Shown here: one piece after another, positions 1-6,570 of the stretch
Position numbering within the stretch: the stretch's first letter is position 1
Layout of the letters: every line of letters begins with the position of its first letter
Assembly: GCA_023387555.1 (NCBI GenBank)
Contig: JAEWHY010000606.1
Location: 1-16,100 of the forward strand
Length of the DNA stretch: 16,100 nucleotides
Source of the DNA: Pseudomonadota bacterium
Lineage (GTDB): Bacteria; Pseudomonadota; Alphaproteobacteria; Rhizobiales; Xanthobacteraceae
Direction of reading: 5' to 3'
Notes under the pieces: model-generated
What the model saw: only the letters and a program-made list of their open reading frames with translations
The model's database searches: none
Told to the model about the DNA's origin: nothing
Made by a program: the position numbers and the translations under genes

Positions 1-2
1 CC

Positions 3-1628
3 GATGGGCGCGTGCATGACGTGCCCCCGGACGCGGCGCAGCTCGGCTTCAACGCGCCGCTTCATGCGCTCGTCACCGGCGAGGCCAACGAACGCGACCG
101 GCGGGTGGTGCTCATCACGGCGCCGCGTTTCGGCATCGTCGGTCAGTCACAAACCATCGTGTTCCGGGTGCAGGACCAGGGCGTCGGCCCGTCGGCGGCG
201 CGCGTCACGATCCGGCGCGATGGCGAGCAGGTCGAGACCCGCACCGTCAACACCAACACCCCGGTCCGGGTGCAGATCCAGATTCCGCATGCCGGGCCTA
301 ACATCGTTGAGATCGAAGCGGCTCCGCTCGAGAACGAACTGACGCCGGTCAACAATCGCGCCGTGGTTTCGATCGACGGCGTGCGCGACAAGCTGCGCGT
401 TCTCCTCGTCTCCGGCGAGCCACATGCCGGCGAGCGGACCTGGCGCAACCTGCTGAAGTCGGACGCGGCGGTCGACCTCGTCCATTTCACCATCCTGCGT
501 CCGCCGGAGAAGCAGGACGGCACGCCGATCAACGAATTGTCTCTCATCGCCTTCCCGACCCGCGAGCTGTTCCAGCAGAAGATCGGCGAATTTCATCTGA
601 TCATCTTCGATCGCTATGCGCGCCAGGGTGTGCTGCCGATCGTCTATTTCGACAATATCGCCCGCTATGTGCGCGAAGGCGGCGCGGTGCTGATCGCGGC
701 CGGCCCCGATTATGCAAGCCCGACCTCGCTGTGGCGCACGCCGCTCGACGTCGTGCTGCCGGCCGAGCCGAGCGGCAAGATGATCGAGACGCCGTATCAC
801 GCGCGGCTGAGCGAGATCGGAAAGCGTCACCCGGTGACGCGCGCTCTGGACGGCGGCGCCAGCGAACCGCCGCACTGGAGCCGCTGGTTCCGCCTCGTCG
901 ATGCCAAGGTCGGTCAGGGCTCGTCGGTCATGGAAGGCCCCGATGGCAAGCCTCTGCTCGTGCTCTCGCGCGAAGGCGAAGGCCGCGTCGCGCTGCTGCT
1001 GTCCGATCACATCTGGCTGTGGGCGCGCGGCTTCGAAGGCGGTGGACCGCATCTCGATCTGCTGCGCCGGCTGTCGCACTGGCTGATGAAGCAGCCCGAA
1101 CTCGAGGAAGAAGCCCTGCGCGTCGACGCGCGCGGACGCGATTTGTCGATCGAGCGTCAGACCATGGCCGAGACCGTAGCCCCTGTTATCGTAACGACGC
1201 CGTCCGGCGAAACCCGCAGCGTCACCCTGCAGCAGATCGAGCCCGGCCTGTGGCGCGGCGCAACGCCAGCGAACGAACTCGGACTGTGGCGCGCAAGCGA
1301 TGGCAAGCTGACCACGCTGGTCAACGTCGGCCCGGTCAACCCGCGCGAATTCGCCGAGGTCACATCGACCACCGACGTGCTGCGGCCGCTCGCGCGCGCG
1401 ACCGGCGGCGATGCGCGCCGCGTCGATGACGCCGGCAGCGTGACGGTGCCGCGCATTGTCGGCGTACGGTCGAGCGAAACCTTCGCCGGCGACGACTGGA
1501 TGGGCCTGAAACTGCGCGATGCCAGCGTGCTGCGCGGCATCGGCGTCCTGCCGGTGTTCGCCGGGCTGCTCGGGCTGCTGCTGCTGATCGGATCGCTGGC
1601 CGCGACCTGGGCACGCGAGGGCCGATAA
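3..1628 (+). CDS. Membrane-anchored protein with glutamine-amidotransferase-like domain (5' partial)
   Basis: The reading frame is open from the left edge, so the N-terminus lies outside the window and the ATG at 12 is probably internal. About 541 codons remain. Visible in order: a beta-rich region resembling an Ig/CARDB-type fold (VLITAPRFGIVGQSQ onward), then an alpha/beta domain beginning LRVLLVSGEPHAGERTWR and continuing through FHLIIFDRY and GGAVLIAAGPDY. That pattern is typical of degenerate class I glutamine-amidotransferase folds. A hydrophobic segment (GVLPVFAGLLGLLLLIGSLAA) sits just before a short basic C-terminal tail. I see no catalytic Cys nucleophile elbow, so enzymatic amidotransfer is unlikely. 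From family knowledge, such proteins often follow MoxR ATPase, DUF58 and DUF4159 genes in Rhizobiales (an aerotolerance/Bat-like locus). That context is off-window and is inferred. The large reverse-strand open frame over this gene is a GC-rich shadow. Confidence 0.75.
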   Translation, partial: DGRVHDVPPDAAQLGFNAPLHALVTGEANERDRRVVLITAPRFGIVGQSQTIVFRVQDQGVGPSAARVTIRRDGEQVETRTVNTNTPVRVQIQIPHAGPNIVEIEAAPLENELTPVNNRAVVSIDGVRDKLRVLLVSGEPHAGERTWRNLLKSDAAVDLVHFTILRPPEKQDGTPINELSLIAFPTRELFQQKIGEFHLIIFDRYARQGVLPIVYFDNIARYVREGGAVLIAAGPDYASPTSLWRTPLDVVLPAEPSGKMIETPYHARLSEIGKRHPVTRALDGGASEPPHWSRWFRLVDAKVGQGSSVMEGPDGKPLLVLSREGEGRVALLLSDHIWLWARGFEGGGPHLDLLRRLSHWLMKQPELEEEALRVDARGRDLSIERQTMAETVAPVIVTTPSGETRSVTLQQIEPGLWRGATPANELGLWRASDGKLTTLVNVGPVNPREFAEVTSTTDVLRPLARATGGDARRVDDAGSVTVPRIVGVRSSETFAGDDWMGLKLRDASVLRGIGVLPVFAGLLGLLLLIGSLAATWAREGR

Positions 1629-1658
1629 ATCGGCCCTCGATGGCACGCGAGGGCCGAT
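1611..1658. repeat. 16-bp direct repeat with competing hairpins over the stop codon
   Basis: GCACGCGAGGGCCGAT occurs exactly at 1611-1626 and again at 1643-1658. The segment between them, 1629-1639 (ATCGGCCCTCG), is the perfect complement of the last 11 bases of either copy. It can therefore pair upstream (stem 1616-1626 with 1629-1639, enclosing the TAA stop at 1626-1628) or downstream (1629-1639 with 1648-1658, 8-nt loop). A third degraded copy, GCGCGCGAGGGC, follows at about 1665-1676. There is no T-tract. The element lies between convergent genes and probably acts as a terminator or mRNA 3'-end element. Confidence 0.7.
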
Positions 1659-1693
1659 GAAACGGCGCGCGAGGGCGGGCGAAGGCGGTAGGG

Positions 1694-2206
1694 TTACGCC
1701 GCGTCCGGCCAGTCCGGGCGGACCGCCCCGCGGACGCCCTCGAAAGCGCCCTCGACCAGTTCGGCCACCAGCAGCCGGGCCGGGTCGACCGGTCCGGGCA
1801 TCTGCACCCGCCCGCGCTGGATCCGCTTGAAGCCGACCCGCGCGTAATAAGGCTCGTCGCCGACCAGGATCACCAGGCGATGGCCGCGCGTCCTGGCGTC
1901 CGTCAGCGCCCGCTGCATCAACGCCATTCCGATGCCACGATCGCGGAACGGCGGCTCGATGGTGAGTGGCCCAAGAAGAAGCGCGGGCGTATCGCCGATC
2001 CGCACGGGGGAGAGCCGCAGCGAGCCGACCAGCAGGGTCCCGACCCGCGCGGTGAAGGACAGCGCCGGATCGTGCGCGATCCCTTCGCGGATGCGGTAGG
2101 CGGTACGGGCAAACCGGCCGGGGCCAAAGGTGCGCTCGTGCAGCCGTTCGATCGCGAGTGCGTCGTCGCCGGTTTCGGGCAGGATGGTGATGGACAGGTC
2201 GGTCAT
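1694..2206 (-). CDS. GNAT-family N-acetyltransferase (YhbS-like)
   Basis: This 170-residue protein is predicted to transfer an acetyl group from acetyl-CoA to an unidentified amine substrate in the cytoplasm. The acetyl-CoA-binding motif A is clear at about residues 90-104 (RDRGIGMALMQRAL, the R/Q-x-x-G-x-G/A signature), preceded by the beta-4 strand LLLGPLTIEPPF. The C-terminal GNAT element LVGDEPYYARVGFKRI is typical of COG3153/YhbS proteins. I chose the ATG at 2206 (MTDLSITILPE) because the domain begins there. The open frame extends 80 codons further upstream, but that part overlaps the divergent reductase gene and lacks protein-like composition. The gene converges on the membrane-protein gene to its left. 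The gap to the divergent reductase gene is 136 bp, room for back-to-back promoters. The substrate cannot be told from sequence. Confidence 0.85.
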   Translation of the reverse strand: MTDLSITILPETGDDALAIERLHERTFGPGRFARTAYRIREGIAHDPALSFTARVGTLLVGSLRLSPVRIGDTPALLLGPLTIEPPFRDRGIGMALMQRALTDARTRGHRLVILVGDEPYYARVGFKRIQRGRVQMPGPVDPARLLVAELVEGAFEGVRGAVRPDWPDAA

Positions 2207-2342
2207 GTGCTGGGTCGGGCTTGCGGGCCGAAGGCGATTAGCACCTGCGGCCGCCGAAATCCATCGCAGCCCTGCCAATTTACCGCTTGGCGGCGCCCCG
2301 TCCGGCCGCCATATCCACGCGACAGAACAAGGGGAGCGAGGC

Positions 2343-3323
2343 ATGGGTTTGTTCGTCGACGGCGTCTGGCACGACACCTGGCATGACACCGGGAAGTCCA
2401 AGGGCCGGTTCCAGCGCGAGGCCACCCACTTCCACAACTGGATCACGCCGGACGGCGCGCCGGGACCGACCGGTGAAGGCGGATTTGCCGCCGAACCCGG
2501 CCGCTACCATCTCTACGTCTCGCTCGCGTGCCCCTGGGCGCACCGCACGCTGATCTTCCGCAAGCTGAAAAAACTCGAAGATGTGATCTCGGTCTCGATC
2601 GTCTCGCCGATGATGTTCGATCGCGGCTGGACCTTCAATCGCGACGAGGGATCGAGCGGCGATCATCTGCACGGCGTTGCGACGCTCGGCGAAATCTATC
2701 TGAAGACCAATCCGAAATATTCCGGCCGCGTGACGGTGCCGGTGCTGTGGGACAAGTCGCGCGGCACCATCGTCAACAACGAGTCGTCCGAGATCATCCG
2801 GATGTTCAACACCGCCTTCAACGAACTGACGGGCGACACGACCGATTTCTACCCGCACGCGCTGCGGCCAGAGATCGACGCGATCAACCAACGCGTTTAC
2901 GAGACGGTGAATAACGGCGTCTACCGCTGCGGGTTCGCGACCACGCAGGAAGCCTACGAAGAAGCCTTCACGCAGCTGTTCGAAACGCTGAACTATCTGG
3001 AGGGCCGCCTCTCGACGCAGCGCTATCTGTGCGGCAAATCCCTCACCGAAGCGGACTGGCGGCTGTTTCCGACACTGATCCGCTTCGACGCGGTCTATGT
3101 CGGGCATTTCAAATGCAATCTGCGACGGATCGACGATTATCCGAACCTGTCGAATTACACGCGCGAGCTTTACCAATGGCCCGGCGTCGCCGACACCGTG
3201 GATATCGATCAGTACAAGCGGCATTATTATGGAAGCCACAAGACCATCAATCCGACAGGAATTGTGCCGGTAGGACCTGCACTGACATTCATGCGACCGC
3301 ATGACCGCGGCCGGTTCGGTTGA
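2343..3323 (+). CDS. yqjG: Glutathionyl-hydroquinone reductase (Xi-class GST, YqjG/PcpF type)
   Basis: The 326-residue protein belongs to the Xi-class glutathione transferases, which use GSH to reduce glutathionyl-hydroquinones and release the free hydroquinone plus GSSG. The catalytic cysteine is Cys63 in SLACPWAHRT (the CPWA signature), in the same place as in the E. coli enzyme. The N-terminal thioredoxin-like domain runs to about residue 165 and includes TVPVLWDKSRGTIVNNESSE, the cis-Pro and glutathione-contacting stretch. The helical C-terminal domain contains the conserved LTEADWRLFPTLIRFD motif. Length matches the family (about 320). The ATG at 2343 follows GGGGAGCGAGG, a good ribosome-binding site; the open frame extends further upstream but only as shadow of the divergent gene. 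The role is probably detoxification or recycling of quinones. A link to the aromatic genes some 6 kb to the right is possible but not shown by position. Confidence 0.93.
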   Translation: MGLFVDGVWHDTWHDTGKSKGRFQREATHFHNWITPDGAPGPTGEGGFAAEPGRYHLYVSLACPWAHRTLIFRKLKKLEDVISVSIVSPMMFDRGWTFNRDEGSSGDHLHGVATLGEIYLKTNPKYSGRVTVPVLWDKSRGTIVNNESSEIIRMFNTAFNELTGDTTDFYPHALRPEIDAINQRVYETVNNGVYRCGFATTQEAYEEAFTQLFETLNYLEGRLSTQRYLCGKSLTEADWRLFPTLIRFDAVYVGHFKCNLRRIDDYPNLSNYTRELYQWPGVADTVDIDQYKRHYYGSHKTINPTGIVPVGPALTFMRPHDRGRFG

Positions 3324-3368
3324 CGGCGCGCGGGAACTCGCGTGCGGCGAAAATACTGCCGCGCAAAC

Positions 3369-3394
3369 GGAACATTGGCGCGCACGCGGACTTT
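3369..3394 (+). promoter_or_regulatory. Weak EcfG-like (general stress response) promoter candidate
   Basis: GGAAC at 3369-3373 is followed 17 bp later by CTTT at 3391-3394, about 30 bp before the PRC-barrel ATG. The alphaproteobacterial EcfG consensus is GGAAC-N16/17-CGTT, so the -35 half is perfect and the -10 half is imperfect. PRC-barrel genes are frequently stress-regulated in this group, which is the only other support. Confidence 0.25.
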
Positions 3395-3423
3395 GCCTCC
3401 TGTCCTTACCGAAGGAGGAATAC

Positions 3424-3849
3424 ATGAAGACCCCCGTCATCCTCATGGCCGCCACGCTTCTGGCGACGCCGGCGCTTGCGCAGACCACGACCACGCCGCA
3501 ATCTGGCGGTGCGCCGGCGGCCGTCACTCAAACGAAACCGACAGCCGGACAGTGGCGCGCATCGAAGCTGATTGGCGTCGACGTCTACAATCCGCAGAAT
3601 GAGAAGATCGGCGAGATCGACGAACTGATCATCTCCTCGAATGGCCAGATCGTCGGCGCCGTGATCGGTGTCGGCGGCTTCCTCGGCATCGGCGAGCGCG
3701 ACGTGATGATCCCGATGGAGCGTCTGACGTTCTCGAACGAGAATGCATCGACGACGGGCTCCGGGTCCGGCACCACGCCAACTCCCGGACGCGCGATGGT
3801 GAACGCCAACAAGGATCAGCTCAGGCAGATGCCCGAGTACAAGTACTAA
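3424..3849 (+). CDS. Secreted PRC-barrel domain protein
   Basis: The 141-residue protein starts with a clear Sec signal peptide (MKTPVILMAATLLATPALA, cleavage probably after ALA, before QTTTT). A Thr/Pro/Ala-rich linker follows, then a PRC-barrel domain from about residue 42: SKLIGVDVYNPQNEKIGEI followed by DELIISSNGQIVGAVIGVGG and DVMIPMERLTF. The tail is low-complexity (STTGSGSGTTPTPG) and ends DQLRQMPEYKY. PRC-barrels are small beta-barrels that mediate protein or RNA contacts; exported alphaproteobacterial versions are abundant but biochemically unassigned. The start at 3424 is fixed by the near-perfect GAAGGAGGAA ribosome-binding site and by the signal peptide. The gene sits 100 bp after the hydroquinone reductase in the same direction, and a strong hairpin ends it. 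A role at the envelope under stress is an inference. Confidence 0.9.
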   Translation: MKTPVILMAATLLATPALAQTTTTPQSGGAPAAVTQTKPTAGQWRASKLIGVDVYNPQNEKIGEIDELIISSNGQIVGAVIGVGGFLGIGERDVMIPMERLTFSNENASTTGSGSGTTPTPGRAMVNANKDQLRQMPEYKY

Positions 3850-3894
3850 GCCGAATCTGTGACCCAGTCATGGATTGAGGACTGAGCGTTTCAA

Positions 3895-3925
3895 CGAAGG
3901 GGTCTCGCATCGCGAGGCCCCTTCG
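3895..3925. terminator. Bidirectional hairpin terminator
   Basis: A 14-bp stem (3895-3908 with 3912-3925) contains one G:T wobble and a 3-nt loop. It sits between the convergent PRC-barrel and Nudix genes. No T-run follows on the plus strand, so the call rests on stem strength and position. Confidence 0.75.
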
Positions 3926-3929
3926 CATG

Positions 3930-4379
3930 TCATGACCATTGCTCGCTGGGTGCAACGCCATCCAGCACCTCGGCAATCCGGGCCCGCGTCCCCGGTGTCG
4001 TCTCGAGTGGAAGGGCGTCACGCGCGAAGAAGCCATGCGCGACGATCTCCGCATTCGGCTGCGGCGGCGCGCTTTGACTGAAAGCCTCGGTCACGAACAG
4101 CGCCACATGGTCGCGGCCCGAGACCGACCGATTGTGGTACATGCCGAACAGCCGCGGCGGCTGCAGCAGCGCGATATTGCCCTCCTCCAGCATCTCGCGC
4201 GCCAGCGCCTCGCGCAGCGTCTCGTGCGGTTCCACACCGCCGCCCGGCAGATGCCAACCCGGCACATAGGAATGCCTGATCAGGAAAATCCGGCCCTGCG
4301 CATCAATCGCCATCCCGCGTACGCCGAGGGTCATCCCGCGCGACATCCGCCAATAGAGGTGCATGGCACGGCGAATCAT
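3930..4379 (-). CDS. Nudix hydrolase with atypical Nudix box
   Basis: This 149-residue Nudix-fold protein is expected to hydrolyse a nucleoside diphosphate linked to another moiety, with Mg2+ or Mn2+. The Nudix box is readable at about residues 47-70: GGGVEPHETLREALAREMLE then EGNI. It fits G-x5-E-x7-R-E-U-x-E-E-x-G-U except that the late glycine is asparagine (EEGNI). The catalytic core Arg-Glu and Glu-Glu pair are present, so activity is likely retained. The N-terminal MTLGVRGMAIDAQGRIFLIR strand pattern and the WHLPGGG lead-in are canonical. The stop lies 5 bp from the preceding terminator hairpin. The gene is divergent from the metallophosphoesterase. No strong Shine-Dalgarno is visible at the ATG at 4379; a later start at Met13 or Met16 cannot be excluded. 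The substrate is not predictable. Confidence 0.88.
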   Translation of the reverse strand: MIRRAMHLYWRMSRGMTLGVRGMAIDAQGRIFLIRHSYVPGWHLPGGGVEPHETLREALAREMLEEGNIALLQPPRLFGMYHNRSVSGRDHVALFVTEAFSQSAPPQPNAEIVAHGFFARDALPLETTPGTRARIAEVLDGVAPSEQWS

Positions 4380-4462
4380 GTGACCCGATGGCCCTGGCCC
4401 GGCAGCCGGATCGGCGCCGCCCCGGCGACGGGTCCTTCCGCTGCGTCATCGAATTGCTTCTC

Positions 4463-4476
4463 CGACTCACTATAGT
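4463..4476 (+). promoter_or_regulatory. -10-like element overlapping a T7-promoter-like core
   Basis: TATAGT at 4471-4476 matches the sigma-70 -10 consensus at five of six bases and lies 40 bp before the metallophosphoesterase ATG. No recognisable -35 lies 16-18 bp upstream. The 13 bases at 4463-4475 (CGACTCACTATAG) are identical to the core of the phage T7 class promoter, probably by chance. Confidence 0.3.
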
Positions 4477-4516
4477 CTGAATCGACTTGAAGCCGGAAAG
4501 CCATCACCCTCACGCC

Positions 4517-5407
4517 ATGTTCGTTCTTGCGCACCTGTCCGATCCGCATCTCGGCCCCATGCCCTCGGCCCGCATCCGCGAACTCGCGGGCAAGCGCGCC
4601 ATCGGCTACATGAACTGGCACCGTCGGCGGAAGACGTTCCACCGCACCGAAGTGCTGTCGCGGGTGGTCGCCGATATCAAGGCGCATCATCCCGATCACA
4701 TCGCGGTGACCGGCGACATTCTGAACATCGCATTGCCGGGAGAGTTCGCGCCCTCGCGGGTGTGGCTCGACACTGTGGGCCCGGCCGACGACGTGACCTT
4801 CGTTCCCGGAAATCACGACGCCTATGTGCGCAAGGCCGCCCGCGAATGGCATTCGCATTGGGGCGACTTCATGAAGGGCGACACCACCGGCGCCGACCAG
4901 TTTCCGTTCGTCCGGCGTCGTGGCGATATTGCCCTCATCGGATTGTCGAGCGCGATCACCACGGCGCCCTTCATGGCGACCGGCAAGCTCGGCGTTCAAC
5001 AGCTGCATGCGCTCCCGGACCTGCTCGACAAGCTCGCATCCGAAGGGCTGTTCCGCGTGGTGCTGATCCATCATCCGCCGGTGACCAAACCGACGCATCG
5101 CTTCAAGCGCCTGATGGACGCCGACAAGTTTCGCGCGGTGCTGCGCAGGCATGGGGCCGAACTGGTGCTGCATGGGCACGACCACATCCATTCGCTGGTG
5201 ATGCTGGACGGCCCCGGCGGAAAAATCCCCTCAGTCGGCGTTCCGTCGGCTTCGGCGATCGGCGGCGAAGGCGACCTTGCCGGCTACAATCTTTATTCGA
5301 TTGCGAGATCGGGCAACGGCTGGCGTTGCGAGATGACATCGCGCGGGTTCAGGCGCGATACCGACGCGATCGTCGATCTTGGCGCGCGCGAACTGGCGGT
5401 GGCGTAA
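4517..5407 (+). CDS. Calcineurin-like metallophosphoesterase (cyclic-nucleotide phosphodiesterase type)
   Basis: The 296-residue protein carries the complete dimetal ligand set of the calcineurin-like phosphoesterases: D9-x-H11 (LSDPHLG), GDILN (66-70), GNHD (98-101), the HHPP block (IHHPPV), and the C-terminal GHDH. This arrangement is that of class III cyclic-nucleotide phosphodiesterase and Icc-like enzymes, so the activity is cleavage of a phosphodiester or phosphomonoester with a dinuclear metal centre. No signal peptide is seen, so it is cytoplasmic. An upstream in-frame TTG at 4487 would add ten residues (KPESHHPHA). I prefer the ATG at 4517 because the first beta strand (MFVLAHLSDPH) starts there and a -10-like TATAGT at 4471-4476 would put a transcript start near the TTG. 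No strong ribosome-binding site is seen at either start. It converges with the next gene, with 16 bp between stops. The physiological substrate is unknown. Confidence 0.9.
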   Translation: MFVLAHLSDPHLGPMPSARIRELAGKRAIGYMNWHRRRKTFHRTEVLSRVVADIKAHHPDHIAVTGDILNIALPGEFAPSRVWLDTVGPADDVTFVPGNHDAYVRKAAREWHSHWGDFMKGDTTGADQFPFVRRRGDIALIGLSSAITTAPFMATGKLGVQQLHALPDLLDKLASEGLFRVVLIHHPPVTKPTHRFKRLMDADKFRAVLRRHGAELVLHGHDHIHSLVMLDGPGGKIPSVGVPSASAIGGEGDLAGYNLYSIARSGNGWRCEMTSRGFRRDTDAIVDLGARELAVA

Positions 5408-5423
5408 GGCTTGCCGGGATGCG

Positions 5424-5960
5424 TCAGCCGAGCCACAGCGCCACGAGTGCAAGCCCGGCAGCGCCGACGATCAATCCCAGCACGAATGCGGCAATCGCGC
5501 GCCACGCGCTCTGCCGCGGCACCTCGCGCAGCGCGCCGTCCTGGGCAAGCGCACGCTCGCGATCGATCAGACGCGCCGCGATGTAACGGGTGATCGCCTT
5601 TGCGGTCGTGCCGACGTCCGGCGATTCCGACAACACCTTGCGGCCATAGCGGGTGTCCTGCACGAAGCGATAAACCCGCTTGTCGCGGCCCATCAGCACA
5701 TAAGCGGTGACGTCGATCCACAGCCTCGGCACATCGCCGCGGCTCACACCGCGATCGAAGATGTCGATCTCCGCAGGGATTTCCGCGAAGACGCTGTCCA
5801 GCGCCTCGTTCAATATCTCGAGTCGCGCCGCCTCGGCATCGCGCATTTCCAGCACGATGCCCGAGCGTTCGGCGGTTTCGATCCGGACCTGCCGCAGCGC
5901 CTCCTTCAGAGGCGATACCGGCTGATCCGACTTTTCATCGCGTTTCTTGCGTCTCCACAT
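5424..5960 (-). CDS. Conserved tail-anchored protein of unknown function
   Basis: I do not recognise a named family for this 178-residue protein. The start is highly charged (MWRRKKRDEKSDQPVSPLKE), followed by an amphipathic, Arg/Glu-rich helical region (ALRQVRIETAERSGIVLEMR). A compact alpha/beta-looking middle follows (IDIFDRGVSRGDVPRLWIDV, then TAYVLMGRDKRVYRFVQD). The C-terminus is one strong membrane segment (AIAAFVLGLIVGAAGLALVALWLG), ending almost at the membrane. This predicts a cytoplasmic domain anchored in the inner membrane by its tail. Good codon bias and a clean single-domain layout argue that it is real. No strong Shine-Dalgarno precedes the ATG at 5960. It converges tightly with the metallophosphoesterase and has the long gene-free stretch upstream. 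Confidence 0.75.
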   Translation of the reverse strand: MWRRKKRDEKSDQPVSPLKEALRQVRIETAERSGIVLEMRDAEAARLEILNEALDSVFAEIPAEIDIFDRGVSRGDVPRLWIDVTAYVLMGRDKRVYRFVQDTRYGRKVLSESPDVGTTAKAITRYIAARLIDRERALAQDGALREVPRQSAWRAIAAFVLGLIVGAAGLALVALWLG

Positions 5961-6404
5961 GAGGCGAAACTAGCGCCGTTGGAGCGTCTCCGAAAGCATT
6001 GCCCACCGCTCCATCTTCGATCCGTGAAAGCAGATGGTACTTTGGGCTCCAGCCGATCGAGCGCGCTGAAATTTCGGAGCGCAAGTTTCGAACCCGTCGT
6101 AATTATTGCTCGGATCGATCCAGCGTAATCGCATTTTTCTGCGCGATCGGCGGCTGGAACCAGTTCGCGATCCCGTCCCGCCGAGGGGGCTCCGCACATT
6201 GCAAGTCCACGGCTCGCGTGTCGGCGGCCCGGCGATCGAGGCCACGCCGCCCGCGGGCGCCGCGCTGGAGTTCGGACCGCCGGATTGACCCGGCCTCGCC
6301 TTCCGCTGTGCACAATCTCGTCGAAACTGCAGTTGCGGCTCGGAGCGCCAGCAAAGTGTGGGCAAATTTTCCTCCCAAATTCGGATCCCATCTCGCCGCC
6401 CGAT

Positions 6405-6435
6405 TTCGCATTAAATTCAACAAAATCAGCTCATT
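6405..6435 (+). other. Tract resembling the f1/M13 phage origin region
   Basis: TTCGC, one mismatch, TTAAATT (6405-6417), then five bases, then AAATCAGCTCATT (6423-6435). The same blocks in the same order, with a 6-base instead of 5-base gap, occur in the AT-rich part of the filamentous-phage f1/M13 intergenic region. In both, a perfect or near-perfect palindrome follows about ten bases later. The comparison is from memory, and no phage gene is nearby. Confidence 0.4.
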
Positions 6436-6443
6436 AGCCTTAT

Positions 6444-6511
6444 TGGGCAATTGCCCACCTCGATCCCCACATCTGCAGTGGGACTTTTTGTGGTTGACCA
6501 CCTGTATACAG
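6444..6511. promoter_or_regulatory. Cluster of four palindromes upstream of the HTH-methyltransferase gene
   Basis: In 68 bp lie TGGGCAATTGCCCA (6444-6457, perfect 14-bp palindrome), CCCAC-N7-GTGGG (6466-6482), GTGGT-TG-ACCAC (6490-6501) and CTGTATACAG (6502-6511, perfect 10-bp palindrome abutting the previous one). TTGACC at 6494-6499 could serve as a -35, with only a poor -10 (TTCGAT, 6517-6522) at 17 bp. The cluster ends 59 bp before the start codon and is a probable operator region. Confidence 0.55.
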
Positions 6512-6570
6512 AGAGGTTCGATCCTACAAAACGAACAAAGCTTTCGAGGAACACGAGCGAGGGTGGTGCG

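Larger units (their letters stand above)
5961..6570. other. 610-bp gene-free stretch with AT-rich control region
   Basis: No convincing gene is present: open frames here have shadow-like Arg/Ser/Pro-rich translations and none begins with a ribosome-binding site. The left two thirds is GC-rich with a weak hairpin (CCATCT at 6011-6016 pairing with AGATGG at 6032-6037). From about 6355 onward the sequence becomes AT-rich and holds an f1/M13-like tract (6405-6435) and a palindrome cluster (6444-6511), listed separately. It separates two divergent genes, so it must carry promoters for both, but I cannot place them with confidence. Confidence 0.6.

Noticed and set aside
147..1646. 499-codon open frame on the minus strand opposite the first gene
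   Set aside because: GC-rich third-position shadow: Ala/Arg/Gln-rich translation without domain pattern, while the plus-strand frame has recognisable folds and a C-terminal membrane segment.
2280..3527. 415-codon minus-strand open frame over the hydroquinone reductase gene
   Set aside because: It lies antisense to a gene with complete Xi-GST motifs and crosses the signal-peptide region of the next gene; composition is shadow-like.
6405..6435. Vector contamination (f1 origin) as explanation of the M13-like tract
   Set aside because: The match is partial with substitutions and a gap, and the surroundings are continuous native sequence leading into an intact gene.
6511..6530. GGTTCGATCC resembling a tRNA T-loop
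   Set aside because: Neighbouring bases do not form a T-stem, and no D-arm, anticodon arm or acceptor stem can be built around it.
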